DNA of 64,000 nt from Lytechinus pictus (lineage: Eukaryota; Echinodermata; Echinoidea; Temnopleuroida; Toxopneustidae), in assembly GCF_037042905.1 (NCBI RefSeq), contig NC_087253.1, forward strand, positions 11,203,001 through 11,267,000, read 5' to 3'. Within the stretch, counting starts at the first letter, position 1; every line of letters starts with the position of its first letter. Positions 20,001-27,178 of this stretch are shown piece by piece. The notes under the pieces were generated by a model. The model was given only the letters and a program-made list of their open reading frames with translations. It did not search any database and had not been told where the DNA came from. The position numbers were made by a program, and so were the translations under genes.

Positions 20001-21019
20001 GAAGCACGTTCGAAAGAGCTTACGATAGCTGGCCTCTGCATTAATATTTATTTGTTATTGTTTACATGAATTACGTCTATATCTACTTGACTACTTTACA
20101 ATTGTCACCTTTGTAACTTGGTCATTATGTATGTTTGATGTTATATCATTGTTATAAATTTGTAATTTTTGATTTATTAATAAATGCAGAAATACCTGCT
20201 TTAAAAAAAAAAAAACAGTTCAAGTACTAACTGCATTCGCAAAGGTCCGATAAATGGGCGACAATTAACTAAATTAAATTCTACACAATATGCAAAAATG
20301 ATGAGGTTCACATCAAAGTTAGATCGAAACCATCATACTGTGTATGCATATTGCAACATGCATAAAGCAATATGCTTTAGCTTTGTTTGACCCACGTAGA
20401 CCGATCAAACATAACATATTCGGGCTGTCGGACAGGTCCAGGTCTGTGAAACATGCAATAGTCATGATAGTTTTTCCTCCATTTTTTTTTCTTCCTCTGG
20501 AGCTTCTCGCGGCCAACCGTTTGAGAAGCGCTGGGCTAAATGGACTAAAGTAAAGGTGATTGCGTCTTCGAATAGCCTACTAGATAAACGGCTTTTTCAA
20601 AATCTGTATAAAAATCACATTACTATGGACTTTCTCAAGCTAAAGATCAGTCATAGTTTTTTTTTTCTGCAGTGCCCGCTGTCATGTAATCTTTGGAAGA
20701 AGTAGATCAAATAATGACTGGATTCTTCTAGAACGGTCCTTATCCTGGGACCAGTCTTACAAAGGGTTACGACAGTTTCAAATCAAACTCAAAATGCAAT
20801 CGATCTAAATGTCCCTTTTCTATAATAGCTTAACTACAAGGAGTTAGATCTGCCAATCTTGCATGATTGCATTTTGGATTTAATTCGAATCCATCGTATT
20901 TCTTTCTGAGACGGTGGTCAAGAAGTTCTTGAACAAAAGTGAGAAATACAACTGCAGGACTTACCACAAAATACCAGGAAAATGGCAAGAAAATAACCCT
21001 TTTCAGTACCAAGCGTCAT
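1694..21019 (-). CDS. Secreted EGF/C-type lectin, gene 1 (spliced, complete)
   Basis: A five-exon gene assembled by hand from exons 11663-11717 (or an alternative first exon), 10546-10716, 7208-7306, 6255-6436 and 1694-1912. Exon sizes 55, 171, 99, 182 and 219 sum to 726 nt, giving 241 residues with matching phases (1,1,1,0). The product starts with a hydrophobic signal peptide (residues 1-19, cleavage probably after Phe-Cys-Ala), then a 57-residue Cys3 region of unknown fold, a six-Cys EGF domain, and a long-form C-type lectin domain with all six expected Cys. It should be a secreted soluble lectin-like protein; a role in immune recognition is inference from the family. The lectin domain has QPD at the sugar-selectivity site but WLT where Asn-Asp of WND is expected, so calcium and sugar binding are doubtful. 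Four candidate first exons exist upstream. Confidence 0.85.
2419..2501. repeat. Two abutting perfect palindromes
   Basis: Positions 2419-2476 form a 58 bp perfect palindrome with no spacer, centred on CCGCGG. It abuts a second perfect 26 bp palindrome at 2476-2501 centred on GCGC. Both lie in intron 4 of lectin gene 1. Unit 2 (35434-35516) has one mismatch at the first centre; unit 3 (56765-56857) has both palindromes, the second extended to 38 bp. Confidence 0.9.
2918..3866. mobile_element. 949 bp insertion with tandem 160 bp repeats and DR1 sites
   Basis: Units 2 and 3 have the empty site (TATCACAAAAATCG), so the insertion is exactly bounded, with ACAA duplicated at 2914-2917 and 3867-3870. 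GTCTCACCTGCAT near the left end is inverted at the right end (ATGCAGGTGAGAC). The interior is about four degenerate 160 bp repeats, each with TGACCTTTGACCT. No transposase frame is seen. Superfamily not assigned. Confidence 0.75.
3136..3665 (-). promoter_or_regulatory. Four perfect DR1 nuclear-receptor-type sites
   Basis: AGGTCAAAGGTCA (minus strand) occurs at 3136-3148, 3298-3310, 3461-3473 and 3653-3665, one per 160 bp repeat of the surrounding insertion. DR1 is the known binding arrangement of RXR, HNF4 and COUP-TF type receptors. The sites lie in intron 4 of lectin gene 1; any regulatory effect is inference. Confidence 0.5.
3932..4151. mobile_element. Foldback element, left arm truncated
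   Basis: This is the unit 1 copy of a foldback element that is complete in unit 2 (35994-36314) and unit 3 (57328-57649). AAAGCTTCTGAGCC at the left is inverted at the right end. About 100 nt of the left arm have been deleted here (GAGCC joins TGTCATTTCGG), so the hairpin can no longer form fully. Confidence 0.75.
4237..4457. repeat. (TA)n microsatellite
   Basis: Long TA dinucleotide tract with TACATG interruptions in intron 4. The corresponding tracts in unit 2 (36405-36613) and unit 3 (57743-57895) differ in length. Shorter TA runs sit at about 5480-5517 and 5856-5927. Open frames of alternating Tyr and Ile across them are artefacts. Confidence 0.95.
5622..5693 (-). tRNA. tRNA-like gene, anticodon UCA, or tRNA-derived SINE head
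   Basis: The minus strand folds into a full cloverleaf: acceptor GTCTCTG with CAGGGAC (one G-U pair), D stem GTCT/AGGC, anticodon stem CCGGC/GCTGG around loop GTTCAAA, and T stem CCGGG/CCCGG around TTCGATT. The loop gives anticodon UCA, which would read UGA. A box and B box (GGTTCGATTCC) fit pol III promoters, and TTTTTT follows two bases past the acceptor. It resembles tRNA-Glu in the D arm. It lies inside lectin intron 4 on the same strand as the lectin. It may be the head of a SINE. Confidence 0.6.
6255..6436 (-). CDS. Lectin gene 1 exon 4: N-terminal half of C-type lectin domain
   Basis: The acceptor TTAATTAG precedes CCTGGACTTG (phase 1) and the donor is GGG followed by GTATGT (phase 0). 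The 60 codons include [18 protein letters not shown], with the extra N-terminal Cys pair of long-form lectin domains, then [19 protein letters not shown] and [12 protein letters not shown], the usual alpha-2 pattern. It is too short and split across a 4.3 kb intron to stand out as an open frame, but joins exon 5 in phase to give a continuous lectin domain. Confidence 0.9.
6668..6882. mobile_element. Short MITE-like element, inverted GGCGGCGG ends
   Basis: ATTGGCGGCGGAAG at the left is opposed by TTCCGCCGCCTATGG at the right. The interior is A-rich and G-rich with internal repeats of AAATTT next to GACAAGC. The unit 2 copy (about 38812-39017) has expanded C runs, and the unit 3 copy is at about 60054-60250. 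It lies in lectin intron 3. Confidence 0.5.
7208..7306 (-). CDS. Lectin gene 1 exon 3: EGF-like domain
   Basis: Symmetric phase 1-1 exon of 99 nt with acceptor CACCCGCAG and donor GTAGGT. It encodes [13 protein letters not shown] then [11 protein letters not shown] and [10 protein letters not shown]: six Cys in EGF spacing. Asp opens the domain, though the full calcium-binding EGF signature is not present. The exon-equals-domain layout is typical of extracellular mosaic proteins. Confidence 0.9.
7476..9605. mobile_element. hAT-like non-autonomous element, 2130 bp
   Basis: The termini CAGGGATCTGGGAAC and GTTCCCAGGTCCCTG are inverted repeats flanked by an 8 bp target duplication CTCATGAC (7468-7475 and 9606-9613). 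Unit 2 holds the empty site with a single CTCATGAC near 39603. An 8 bp duplication and CAGGG ends fit the hAT superfamily. No transposase frame is visible. The interior has about six spaced copies of a GCTCGCGCTTCGCGCTCG-type motif (about 8137, 8885, 8998, 9106, 9228, 9359). It sits in lectin intron 2. Confidence 0.8.
10172..10540. repeat. (CAT/CAC)n then (TTA)n microsatellite
   Basis: Trinucleotide tract of CAT/CAC units, then ATTATT units reaching within a few bases of the exon 2 donor at 10545. The unit 2 tract (40189-40420) is much shorter and the unit 3 tract (63462-63872) differs in makeup. Poly-His, poly-Asp and poly-Ile/Met frames across it are not genes. Confidence 0.95.
10546..10716 (-). 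CDS. Lectin gene 1 exon 2: N-terminal Cys3 region, unknown fold
   Basis: Phase 1-1 exon of 171 nt with acceptor CGCCTCCGTAG and donor G followed by GTATTT. Joined to exon 1 it reads [47 protein letters not shown] and [10 protein letters not shown], with Cys at exon codons 8, 15 and 54. An odd Cys number suggests one free Cys or an intermolecular bond. I do not recognise the family. Units 2 and 3 have Pro where unit 1 has Gln (QLVQ). Confidence 0.8.
10954..11010. repeat. Poly-C followed by poly-A tract
   Basis: About 14 C followed by over 30 A. Equivalent C/A tracts lie at 13541-13568, 40853-40905 and 43403-43431 in other first-exon blocks. A related duplicated block boundary lies just upstream of exon 2 (the GCTGGACATCAAAATAAATC stretch recurs near 13311 and 43182). 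Confidence 0.9.
11663..11717 (-). CDS. Lectin gene 1 candidate first exon 1a (signal peptide)
   Basis: ATG at 11717; 18 codons plus one base, [18 protein letters not shown], then donor G followed by GTAAGTCC (phase 1). Splicing to exon 2 gives a classic signal peptide with hydrophobic core and Ala before DG. It is the first exon nearest exon 2. A 600 bp TTAA-flanked MITE begins seven bases upstream of the ATG, so any 5' UTR from the old promoter would run through the MITE. The Cys of other copies is Tyr here. Confidence 0.65.
11724..12323. mobile_element. piggyBac-like MITE at TTAA, 600 bp
   Basis: AGGACAAGTCCACCCC at the left and its near inverse GGGGTGGACTTGACCT at the right are flanked by TTAA at 11720-11723 and 12324-12327. 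Blocks with exons 1b and 1d keep the uninterrupted sequence around this site. TTAA duplication is characteristic of piggyBac. The same insertion is at 41593-42193 in unit 2, so it predates the unit duplication. Confidence 0.8.
12649..12930. mobile_element. hAT-like MITE, 282 bp
   Basis: CAGTGGCGTACCCAGG at the left and CCTTAGGTACGCTAGTG at the right are near inverted repeats flanked by the perfect 8 bp duplication AATGAGGG (12641-12648, 12931-12938). Blocks B and C show a single AATGAGGG (for example near 16448). The same insertion recurs at 21347-21612, 42509-42805 and 48470-48757, showing that blocks A and D share ancestry. Confidence 0.85.
14281..14335 (-). CDS. Lectin gene 1 candidate first exon 1b (signal peptide)
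   Basis: ATG at 14335; [18 protein letters not shown] plus one base, then GTAAGT, same phase as exons 1a, 1c and 1d. Joined to exon 2 it gives a good signal peptide ending FCA before DG. About 30 bp upstream of the ATG the ancestral sequence is broken by a 1.2 kb insertion, so its original promoter is displaced. Confidence 0.65.
14518..14709 (+). pseudogene. Possible LINE remnant with degenerate 2A-like motif
   Basis: The plus frame contains [16 protein letters not shown]. Non-LTR retrotransposons of marine deuterostomes often begin with a 2A-like GDxExNPGP; here the key Pro is Ala (NAGP), so 2A activity would be lost. The frame stops within 64 codons and no endonuclease or reverse transcriptase is found downstream. 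Identical copy at 17369-17581 and near-identical one at 44397-44588. Weak call. Confidence 0.25.
15013..15317. mobile_element. MITE with about 45 bp inverted ends
   Basis: CCCGGGGGACCACTTCCATT at the left, continuing into a GAGTGGATACCAGGC stretch, is inverted at the right end (GCCTGGTATCCACTC then GGAAGTGGACCCCCCGG). The interior has no frame of note. Copies lie at 17864-18168 and 44897-45195. Confidence 0.75.
15634..16210. mobile_element. Foldback element with about 130 bp arms
   Basis: About 15706-15838 is inverted at about 16023-16155 with roughly 90 percent match by eye; the arms carry TATTGCAATCACTAATGCTA and GTGATGTCACATGTGAACAA-type stretches. The left border follows a TTAA; the right border reads CCAA where blocks A and D read TTAA, so a second TTAA-type insertion is possible. 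Copies at 18485-19061 and about 45514-46090. Confidence 0.65.
16572..19422. repeat. Tandem block C (second copy of 2851 bp duplication)
   Basis: Near-identical copy of 13722-16571, absent from unit 2. The junction lies near 16565-16575, in the GGGTATGTTGTATTTTCC stretch that also ends the second copy near 19410-19425, consistent with unequal exchange between similar block ends. Confidence 0.9.
17132..17186 (-). CDS. Lectin gene 1 candidate first exon 1c (signal peptide)
   Basis: Exact copy of exon 1b ([18 protein letters not shown], phase 1, GTAAGT donor) created by the 2851 bp duplication, with the same 1.2 kb insertion (17217-18439) immediately upstream. Use as a first exon is possible from its splice site and frame, but unproven. 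Confidence 0.6.
19558..20533. mobile_element. hAT-Charlie-like element, 976 bp
   Basis: The termini CAGCGCTTCTCAACC and its inverse (AACCGTTTGAGAAGCGCTG) match the known Charlie-type pattern CAGnGnTTCTCAA. The flanks are GGCTAAAG (19550-19557) and GGCTAAAT (20534-20541), an 8 bp duplication with one change; unit 2 has it perfect around 46575-47667. The interior near 20160-20215 has AATAAATGCAGAAATACC followed by poly(A), which looks like the 3' end of a retroposed sequence nested inside. No transposase is seen. Confidence 0.8.
20965..21019 (-). CDS. Lectin gene 1 candidate first exon 1d (signal peptide, intact upstream)
   Basis: ATG at 21019; [18 protein letters not shown] plus one base, GTAAGT donor, phase 1. 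Of the four first exons in unit 1, this is the only one whose proximal upstream sequence is not split by a transposon, making it the most plausible ancestral transcription start. Splicing to exon 2 would need a 10.2 kb intron spanning exons 1a to 1c. Confidence 0.7.
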
Positions 21020-21160
21020 TTTTAAAGCCGCTGCGATATAGCGGGAGAATAACAAGTCGGACGCTTAATGAGCTACACACAAAAAGATCCCGATTAAGTA
21101 CCCCAACCTATTTATTAAAAATTTTGTTCATTAGGTTTGAAGAGGAATAAATATGTTAAA
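21020..21160 (-). promoter_or_regulatory. Candidate promoter and 5' UTR of exon 1d
   Basis: On the minus strand the ATG is preceded by GCGGCTTTAAAA, TCTCCCGCTATATCGC, then a TA-rich AATAAATAGG stretch about 90-100 bp upstream that could act as a TATA-like element. The stretch is shared by all seven first-exon blocks but uninterrupted only here and at 48157-48260. Function is inferred from position. Confidence 0.35.
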
Positions 21161-21346
21161 CATTGAACAGTAATGGATTATTATTAATACTGTAGTATGA
21201 TACATGATTATGGTATTGTGTTTCGTAAAACCAAGGTGATGTTTCCGCTTTCTTTTTCATTTGTTGCTTGTAAATGGCAATTAATCAACTGAAGTGCGCT
21301 GAAGTGCGTATCAAAAAGAATTGGGGCATCATGGATGGAATGAGGG

Positions 21347-21612
21347 CAGTGGCGTACCCAGGATTTTTCAAAGGGGGGGGGGGCAAATTCGTCCGCCAAA
21401 AAATTTGACAAGCAAAAAAAAAAAGGTCTTCAACCACAAAAAAAGGATTTCGTACCAGAAAAAGAATTGACAAGCAAAAAAAAAGTCTTCAAGTTCAAAA
21501 GAGGGGGCCACTTGTGGCTCGTCGGGGGGGGGGGGGGTAGGGGTACGTCCCTTGCATGAGTTGTGACTCGTCAGGGGGGCAATCTGCCCCCCCCCCCCTA
21601 GGTACGCTAGTG
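21347..21612. mobile_element. hAT-like MITE in block D
   Basis: Same family and same AATGAGGG target duplication (21339-21346, 21613-21620) as 12649-12930. It lies about 330 bp upstream of exon 1d. G and C homopolymers differ in length from the other copies. Confidence 0.85.
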
Positions 21613-22385
21613 AATGAGGGTTTACTTTTCAAGAGATCAAATTATTCTATGACGTTATATTCTTAGAAATCTATCCTAAGTTTTGAGTTCGTTTTGTAGC
21701 TTATGGTTTGGTTAAAATTATAATATCAATATGCATAATATGTATTTTTGAGTTGCTAAGCCCCGATGATTTATTATTTATGCAATCATTTTTCAAAGAA
21801 TTAAACGTATTTGCATTTTATTTTTTTCAGCTGAAAGCTGCTAGCCAGCAAGGTCGTGAACAATGCAAAATGATACAAAAATGAAAATGAGTTTACAAAA
21901 ATAATAACAACGAAAACTAATATAACAATGCATGAAAATAATGCAACAATTATAAGGAGTGTATATAATGATTAATGAAATGATAAATGATTAATACAGC
22001 GATGCATATAATTCAATACATTTGGTTGCTTTGTCAAATTGTTTGGAATCCCTCTTTTAATGTGAGGATAAAACAAATGTGAGGACACATTCCTTGAAGA
22101 GGGGGGGGGGGCTGTGTAGCGAACCCGTCCGCTACGGTGTTGGTTATAATGCATTAAACGTAGATGGCGCTATTGCTTTTGGCGCGTTAGAACCACAGAA
22201 ATATAATACACGTAGAAGGATTGTTGTCATTCACCGTACACACACCACGATGGCCCCGCTCGAGCGCACACGCCGCCATCTTGTGTAGAGCAAAGATCCC
22301 GGGCGTCTACTGTATGCGTTCACAGCTAGAGCACTTTGCTGAATTGAAATTGTGAATTTATTCATCATGAAACGGGCATTTAATT

Positions 22386-22945
22386 TTGATTATTATTTTT
22401 TCTCTCTCTTCTATTTGCCACTTGTTAGTTTTTTCTGCCTTCCCCTTTCATGCTTCTATCTAACAGCTCTTCTGCCCCCTCTCTACTAGCTATATCTGTC
22501 TGTTCTTGGTAATTTTTTTCTTCCCTTTTTCTCCTCCTTTATTTTTATCACAAATTTTCTGCCCACCCTCTCCATTTATCCTTCTTCCCTCTATAGCCAT
22601 CTAATGGCTCTTGGAAATTATTCTTGCCCCTTTTTCTCTTGAATGTCCCCATTCTCTTTCTTTAGTTTTATCCAACATTGCTTCTGCCCAACTTCTCTCT
22701 TTATCCCCCTCTCCCTCTCATGTCATCCAATAAATCTTGGCAATTATTTCTGCCCCCTCTCCTCTTGATTTCTCTCTCTCTCACTTCTGCCAGTTCTTTT
22801 CACCCATCTCTTTCTCTTCGTTAAGTGCTGAATTTGTATTCGCTCACTTTGCTCGGAGAATCCAATTCTCTTTCCAATTCTGCCTTTCTCACTACCTCCT
22901 TATGTTTTTAATATCTTTCTCCTCTTCTGCCTTTTTTTCTATTTG
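22386..22945. repeat. Polypyrimidine-rich tract
   Basis: About 560 bp of C/T-rich plus strand with recurring TTCTGCCC and CTCTCT motifs and a loose period of 130-150 bp. No gene seen. From 22946 to about 24230 I see only AT-rich DNA without a recognisable feature. Confidence 0.7.
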
Positions 22946-24237
22946 CTAATAATAAATGTCAATATGAGCAAGTCAGTTAATGACATAAAAAATTGATTCC
23001 ATGGTTTCAAGAGTTTGATGTGAACAATATTTATTTCTGAGCTGTGGCAATAAGAAATGTGATAAAGATTCTTGTTAAAAATACAAGAAATGATAGATAA
23101 ATATACTGCAGAACAGCACACAAACAAAATAGTACTGAAGTGGTGTACAATACATGTATATTTTCAGGAAATGAGTTGACTCCACAAGATCACAAGTCGT
23201 CCATAAGCCAAACGTAATCTTTACGAAAAACCAATCTGAAGCTGAACTTCATGCAGTTACAGCAATAAAATCAACTTATTTGTGTCAATTAACTGCATAA
23301 AATCATTAAGGAATACCGTTCATCGAGAAGTGTAAAAACATCTATATTTAATTCGCATACTGTACCTATCCAAAATTTCACAGCATGTTATATGTATGCT
23401 GTACTAGTATGAGTTTGAGCAAATATTGAATATCGTATGATAGAATCAACATAGGAGTACAAGGATTCGGAAGTACATGTGTGTATTATTGTGCACGTAG
23501 AGTATACTGTAGTTTCCTTTAAACTTGGAACATATTTAAACTTATCCCACCAGTAAAATCAGTTAAATAAAAGAAAAATCAAATAAAACATAGATTGTAA
23601 AACACTAAAAAAAATTTCACTTTCCATCATAAACAATTATAGGTACAGTACATCCTGGTTAGTATGCAAATGGGGAGCATCTGCCTACAGGTGCAACAGT
23701 ACTTCAAAATATAAAAATGATATCTAATTAATGAGCACTAATCACAAGAAATCTAAATGAAAATGTGATTAGAAAAAATAATTGAGTTATTGAATTCCAA
23801 ATGTTGGCAACTTTTTCTGAAAACAGCTGTTTGCATGCCATGAAGAATATGCAATAGGTGGGCTGTACATGTATAATTTCTGTGGTTGTATTCCTCTTCC
23901 AATACTTATATAATTTCAGTGTTTTGTTCGTCAGATTTGCCTCTACTTGTTCACATATTTTTCAAGCGTGGAATATGTACATGTATTACTTAAAAAATAG
24001 TGAACATATACATGTAAATTTCAAGGTATGTATAGACTAATACATTTAGCTGTTTTCAAATTTTCATCAAAATAAAGAATTTCTTTATTTAAAACACAAA
24101 AAGAAAATGTGTTGCAGATTTAGAATAACCCTAAAAATATATTATTTCTCTACCACTAGGTAGCATACAAAATAAATGACATGGCATTTACCCGTACACG
24201 TGACATTTATTTTTTAATCATCAACAATTATATGTAT

Positions 24238-24960
24238 TCATAATGCAATAATGAAAGAGACAAAATATTGCAACACTATTAAGGCAAGTTTTGAATAGAT
24301 ATTTTGGCACTGAACACATGATCAAGGCTTAAGCTATAAATTTACAATTTTGTGTGAGACATGCACACTATACTTGAATACACGGTGCTTGAATGGTTAG
24401 ACATCTTGTGCTAGCTGTCTTGATAAAATTCTTTTGGATTATCAATAAGTACATGTATTGATATTGCAATAATGAAAGAGTCAAATGAAATGTAAATATT
24501 GCAACACTATCAAGGCAAGTTTTGAATAGAAATTTTGGCACTGAACACATGATCAAGGCTTATGCTATAAATTTCCAATTTTGTGTGAGACATGCACACT
24601 CTACTAGAATTCATGGTGCTTGAACGGACAGACATTTTGTGCTAGTTGTCTTGATAAAACCATCAGTCCAGATGGATATACCTGGTAATAGTTCATATTG
24701 TAATGATAAAGAAAGAGTCCAATGAAATGTTTATATTGCAACACTAATAAAGGCATGTTTTGCATACACATTACGGTACTATACACATGATCAAGTCTTT
24801 AAGTTTTCTTAAGATCATTCATCAGCCTGAATGGATAACAATAATTAACATTGCAATGATAAGGAAAGTCAATGTTTTAATAATGCAACACCATTAAGGC
24901 TACATATTTACAAATTTGTGTGAGACATGCACACTATTGGTGTTTGAATGGACAGACATT
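24238..24960. repeat. Degenerate tandem repeat of about 230 bp
   Basis: About three and a half copies starting near 24238, 24463, 24690 and 24845. Each has ATGCAATAATGAAAGAG-like, ATTGCAACACTATTAAGG-like and GTGAGACATGCACACT-like stretches. The last copy runs into the candidate third THAP exon, which weakens that exon. Confidence 0.75.
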
Positions 24961-25116
24961 CTGTGCTGGTTTCCTTGCATCAGTTGCATGCTGGCTAAAC
25001 TTCTAAAGGCATCAGCATGAATTACAATTTTTTCTGGAAAGATGTATTTTTTGTAATTTGTAGCATGCATAAAACAAGGGAAAGTTGCTGGCACTTCCAT
25101 TCCCACATTTTGCAAT
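24900..25116 (-). CDS. Candidate third THAP exon (weak)
   Basis: A pyrimidine-rich acceptor (long T run then ACCAG) opens a frame in the phase needed by exon 2. It reads LQNVGMEVPATFPCF and stops 72 codons later. MEVPATF recalls the AVPTIF motif at the end of THAP domains, but the stretch that should carry His and Phe before it is missing, and the 3' half comes from a tandem repeat. It may be untranslated sequence. Confidence 0.25.
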
Positions 25117-25268
25117 CTGGTAAAAAAAAAAAAAAAAATCCTTTGCCGGTGGAATTACAATGTACATGTATATGATTAAAAACAGGTCAACACTATGCAA
25201 AGTAATAAGTCATACATCAAACGAGTCCAAAATGACAGTTTAGGTTAATATATTGGCGTATATGGTAC

Positions 25269-25367
25269 TGGTCTGAGCACAGGGTGGCATACTTGCTCGG
25301 TGTCCACTTGTCTCTTTTCATCTTGACCAGCCATTCCTTTAGATGGGCTGAACCAGCTTTGGGAAAT
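25269..25367 (-). CDS. THAP gene exon 2
   Basis: The acceptor CCATTTTTAG opens a frame that reads FPKAGSAHLKEWLVKMKR then DKWTPSKYATLCSD. This matches the THAP core: FP, L..W, R..W.PSK and C-S at the third zinc ligand. The likely donor is CA followed by GTACCA, splitting a CAN codon, so the fourth ligand (His) would be completed by the next exon if it starts with C or T; read-through gives Gln. THAP proteins are DNA-binding C2CH zinc-finger proteins, many related to P-element transposase. Confidence 0.75.
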
Positions 25368-25793
25368 CTAAAAATGGATAGAGAACAAAATAAAATGATT
25401 TAATCAATTTTTAATGTATTTGGCAGATAAAATAAAATAAAGTACTAACCTCACACTAGTGTGAGTGGTCACAACTAGCCAGGAGGCTCCTAGAGATTAA
25501 AGTCATACCACTGACGCGTGTAATCTCCACGGAACCAGGGATGGCATACCATTGCACTACACGCACCGCCATTTTCGCATAACTTAATCAAAATCGAAAC
25601 TTTTCTCTAGGGTTTTGAGCCCAAATTTACATGTATTTTTACAAGTAGTTTAACTCCCCGAACGCACTAATATTTATTCAAATGAAGTGTTAAATTTAAA
25701 AAAAATAATACTAGAACAGGAGTGTTTACTCAGTCTGTTATTGTTGCAGTCATGTTTTCTTTGTTATGTAGCTTAGCTTCCAGACACGTTTAG

Positions 25794-25988
25794 AGGGCGG
25801 CAAAATCATGAGCGGTGCTAAATAAGAAATGTGTGCACTTGCCGATAAAGATAATGAATCTTACCTCGATGCTAAATGGCACTTCAACTGGTCTAGCGTG
25901 CAGGACAATTTAGCATCGAGGTGAGATTCATATTTATCGGCAAATGCATGCATTTTATATCTAGCACCACTCATAATTTTGCCGCCCT
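25794..25988. mobile_element. Foldback MITE in THAP intron 1
   Basis: AGGGCGGCAAAATCATGAG at the left is inverted at the right (CTCATAATTTTGCCGCCCT), and the arms stay paired for about 80 bp through TTACCTCGATGCTAAAT. The loop is about 30 bp. The target duplication is unclear. Confidence 0.75.
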
Positions 25989-26194
25989 TATAGAAGGTGC
26001 AAGTCAGTAAAATTCATAAACTTCACATAATTTTTGTATCCAAAGATGGATTTCCTAGGGAAATCCATCTTTGTTTTGGTCTTTCTCTTATGCGTCTAAC
26101 CGAAGAGTGTCAAGACGTTAATGATGAAGAAGTATATGTCATTATTTTTCAAAGTCATCATCATTGCGACCTCAAGGCTCACGACTACGGTATA

Positions 26195-26390
26195 TCGTGA
26201 CAAAGAATCCTAACATCGAGGCACAAACTGGACCCTCAAAAAAAGAGGAAAAGTTAGACCTCTATGTTGCCTACGTTCTCGGTATCGATCAGCCATTTTG
26301 TTTTCATTTTTGAAAGAAGAACGAACGAGACAGAACTTTTCCTTTTTGGGGGTCCAGTTTGTGCCTCGATGTCAGGTTTCTGTGTCACGA
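26195..26390. mobile_element. Foldback element, about 65 bp arms
   Basis: TCGTGACAAAGAATCC and then CATCGAGGCACAAACTGGAC at the left are inverted at the right (GTCCAGTTTGTGCCTCGATG, then TGTGTCACGA). It lies in THAP intron 1, about 200 bp from the foldback at 25794. Confidence 0.75.
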
Positions 26391-26970
26391 TAGACGTCAT
26401 CCATATAATCTAGGTTACGTAGGTAAGTGCATAATTCATTTTTTCCTTTTTATTTGGGGTGCTATTGTGACCCCATTCTACCCCATTTGAACTCTTGGAG
26501 AGTACCCACTGCCATGGCTAAGTATTGAAGTAAACTAAGGACAAGACTAAGAGTCTAACTTCTTCTAAGCCTAGGACTCGAGGACGAGTCCTGCGCTCCG
26601 AGTCTGAGTGACACGCTTGGGACCCGGAGCTCCACATCATCGTCATGCACATGGCCTGGGCTGGGTTAAACATGTTAAACAAACATTATTTATTTGAACA
26701 TGACACAACCAGTATTCATTCTAATTATGTTCATCACTTTCACACGCATAGGGCCAGGCCACCCACCCAGGCCAGGGAGAATCTCTCTCGAGCTCTCCCT
26801 CTTCAGTGTCACTTGATAATATTCACACAAACACAAAACATAACGGATGGGACCGAAGGTCAGTACTGACTACTACTGGCGTGCAATGCGCGATGCGTGA
26901 ATACAAAACGACTAAAACCTATCTTTAAACTCTTATTTTATCGATTATTTGTGATTAAAGTACCACTTAC

Positions 26971-27038
26971 TTGTGAAATGTTTTTCCTGACCCTTTCACG
27001 AGTCGATTAGTACAGTTGATTGCGGCACAAGAAGGCAT
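26971..27038 (-). CDS. THAP gene exon 1
   Basis: ATG at 27038, reading MPSCAAINCTNRLVKGSGKT then FH plus two bases, donor GTAAGTGG (phase 2). The C-x4-C pair is the first half of the C2CH THAP finger, and MP-C-A at the start is usual for THAP proteins. Joined to exon 2 it reads TFHKFPKAG, a seamless THAP sequence. It is minus strand like the lectin genes but lies downstream of lectin gene 2 and upstream of lectin gene 1; no second copy is seen in unit 2. Confidence 0.75.
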
Positions 27039-27120
27039 TTTGAAGGATGATGATGATATCTTTCATTGTAAACATGGTAAAGCACGTACGATCGGAAGCT
27101 AATTCTTTTCATGCGCTATC

Positions 27121-27165
27121 CAAGATGGCCGCCGGCTCGCACCGGAGGAGCCAATCAGCGGCCTT
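27121..27165 (-). promoter_or_regulatory. Candidate THAP gene promoter
   Basis: GC-rich stretch 85-125 bp upstream of the ATG with a YY1-type motif (GGCGGCCATCTTG on the minus strand, 27121-27135) and a CCAAT-box core (ATTGG on the minus strand, 27151-27155). YY1 motifs near the start site and upstream CCAAT boxes are typical of broad metazoan promoters. Activity is inferred. Confidence 0.45.
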
Positions 27166-27178
27166 TATAATCCTTCTA

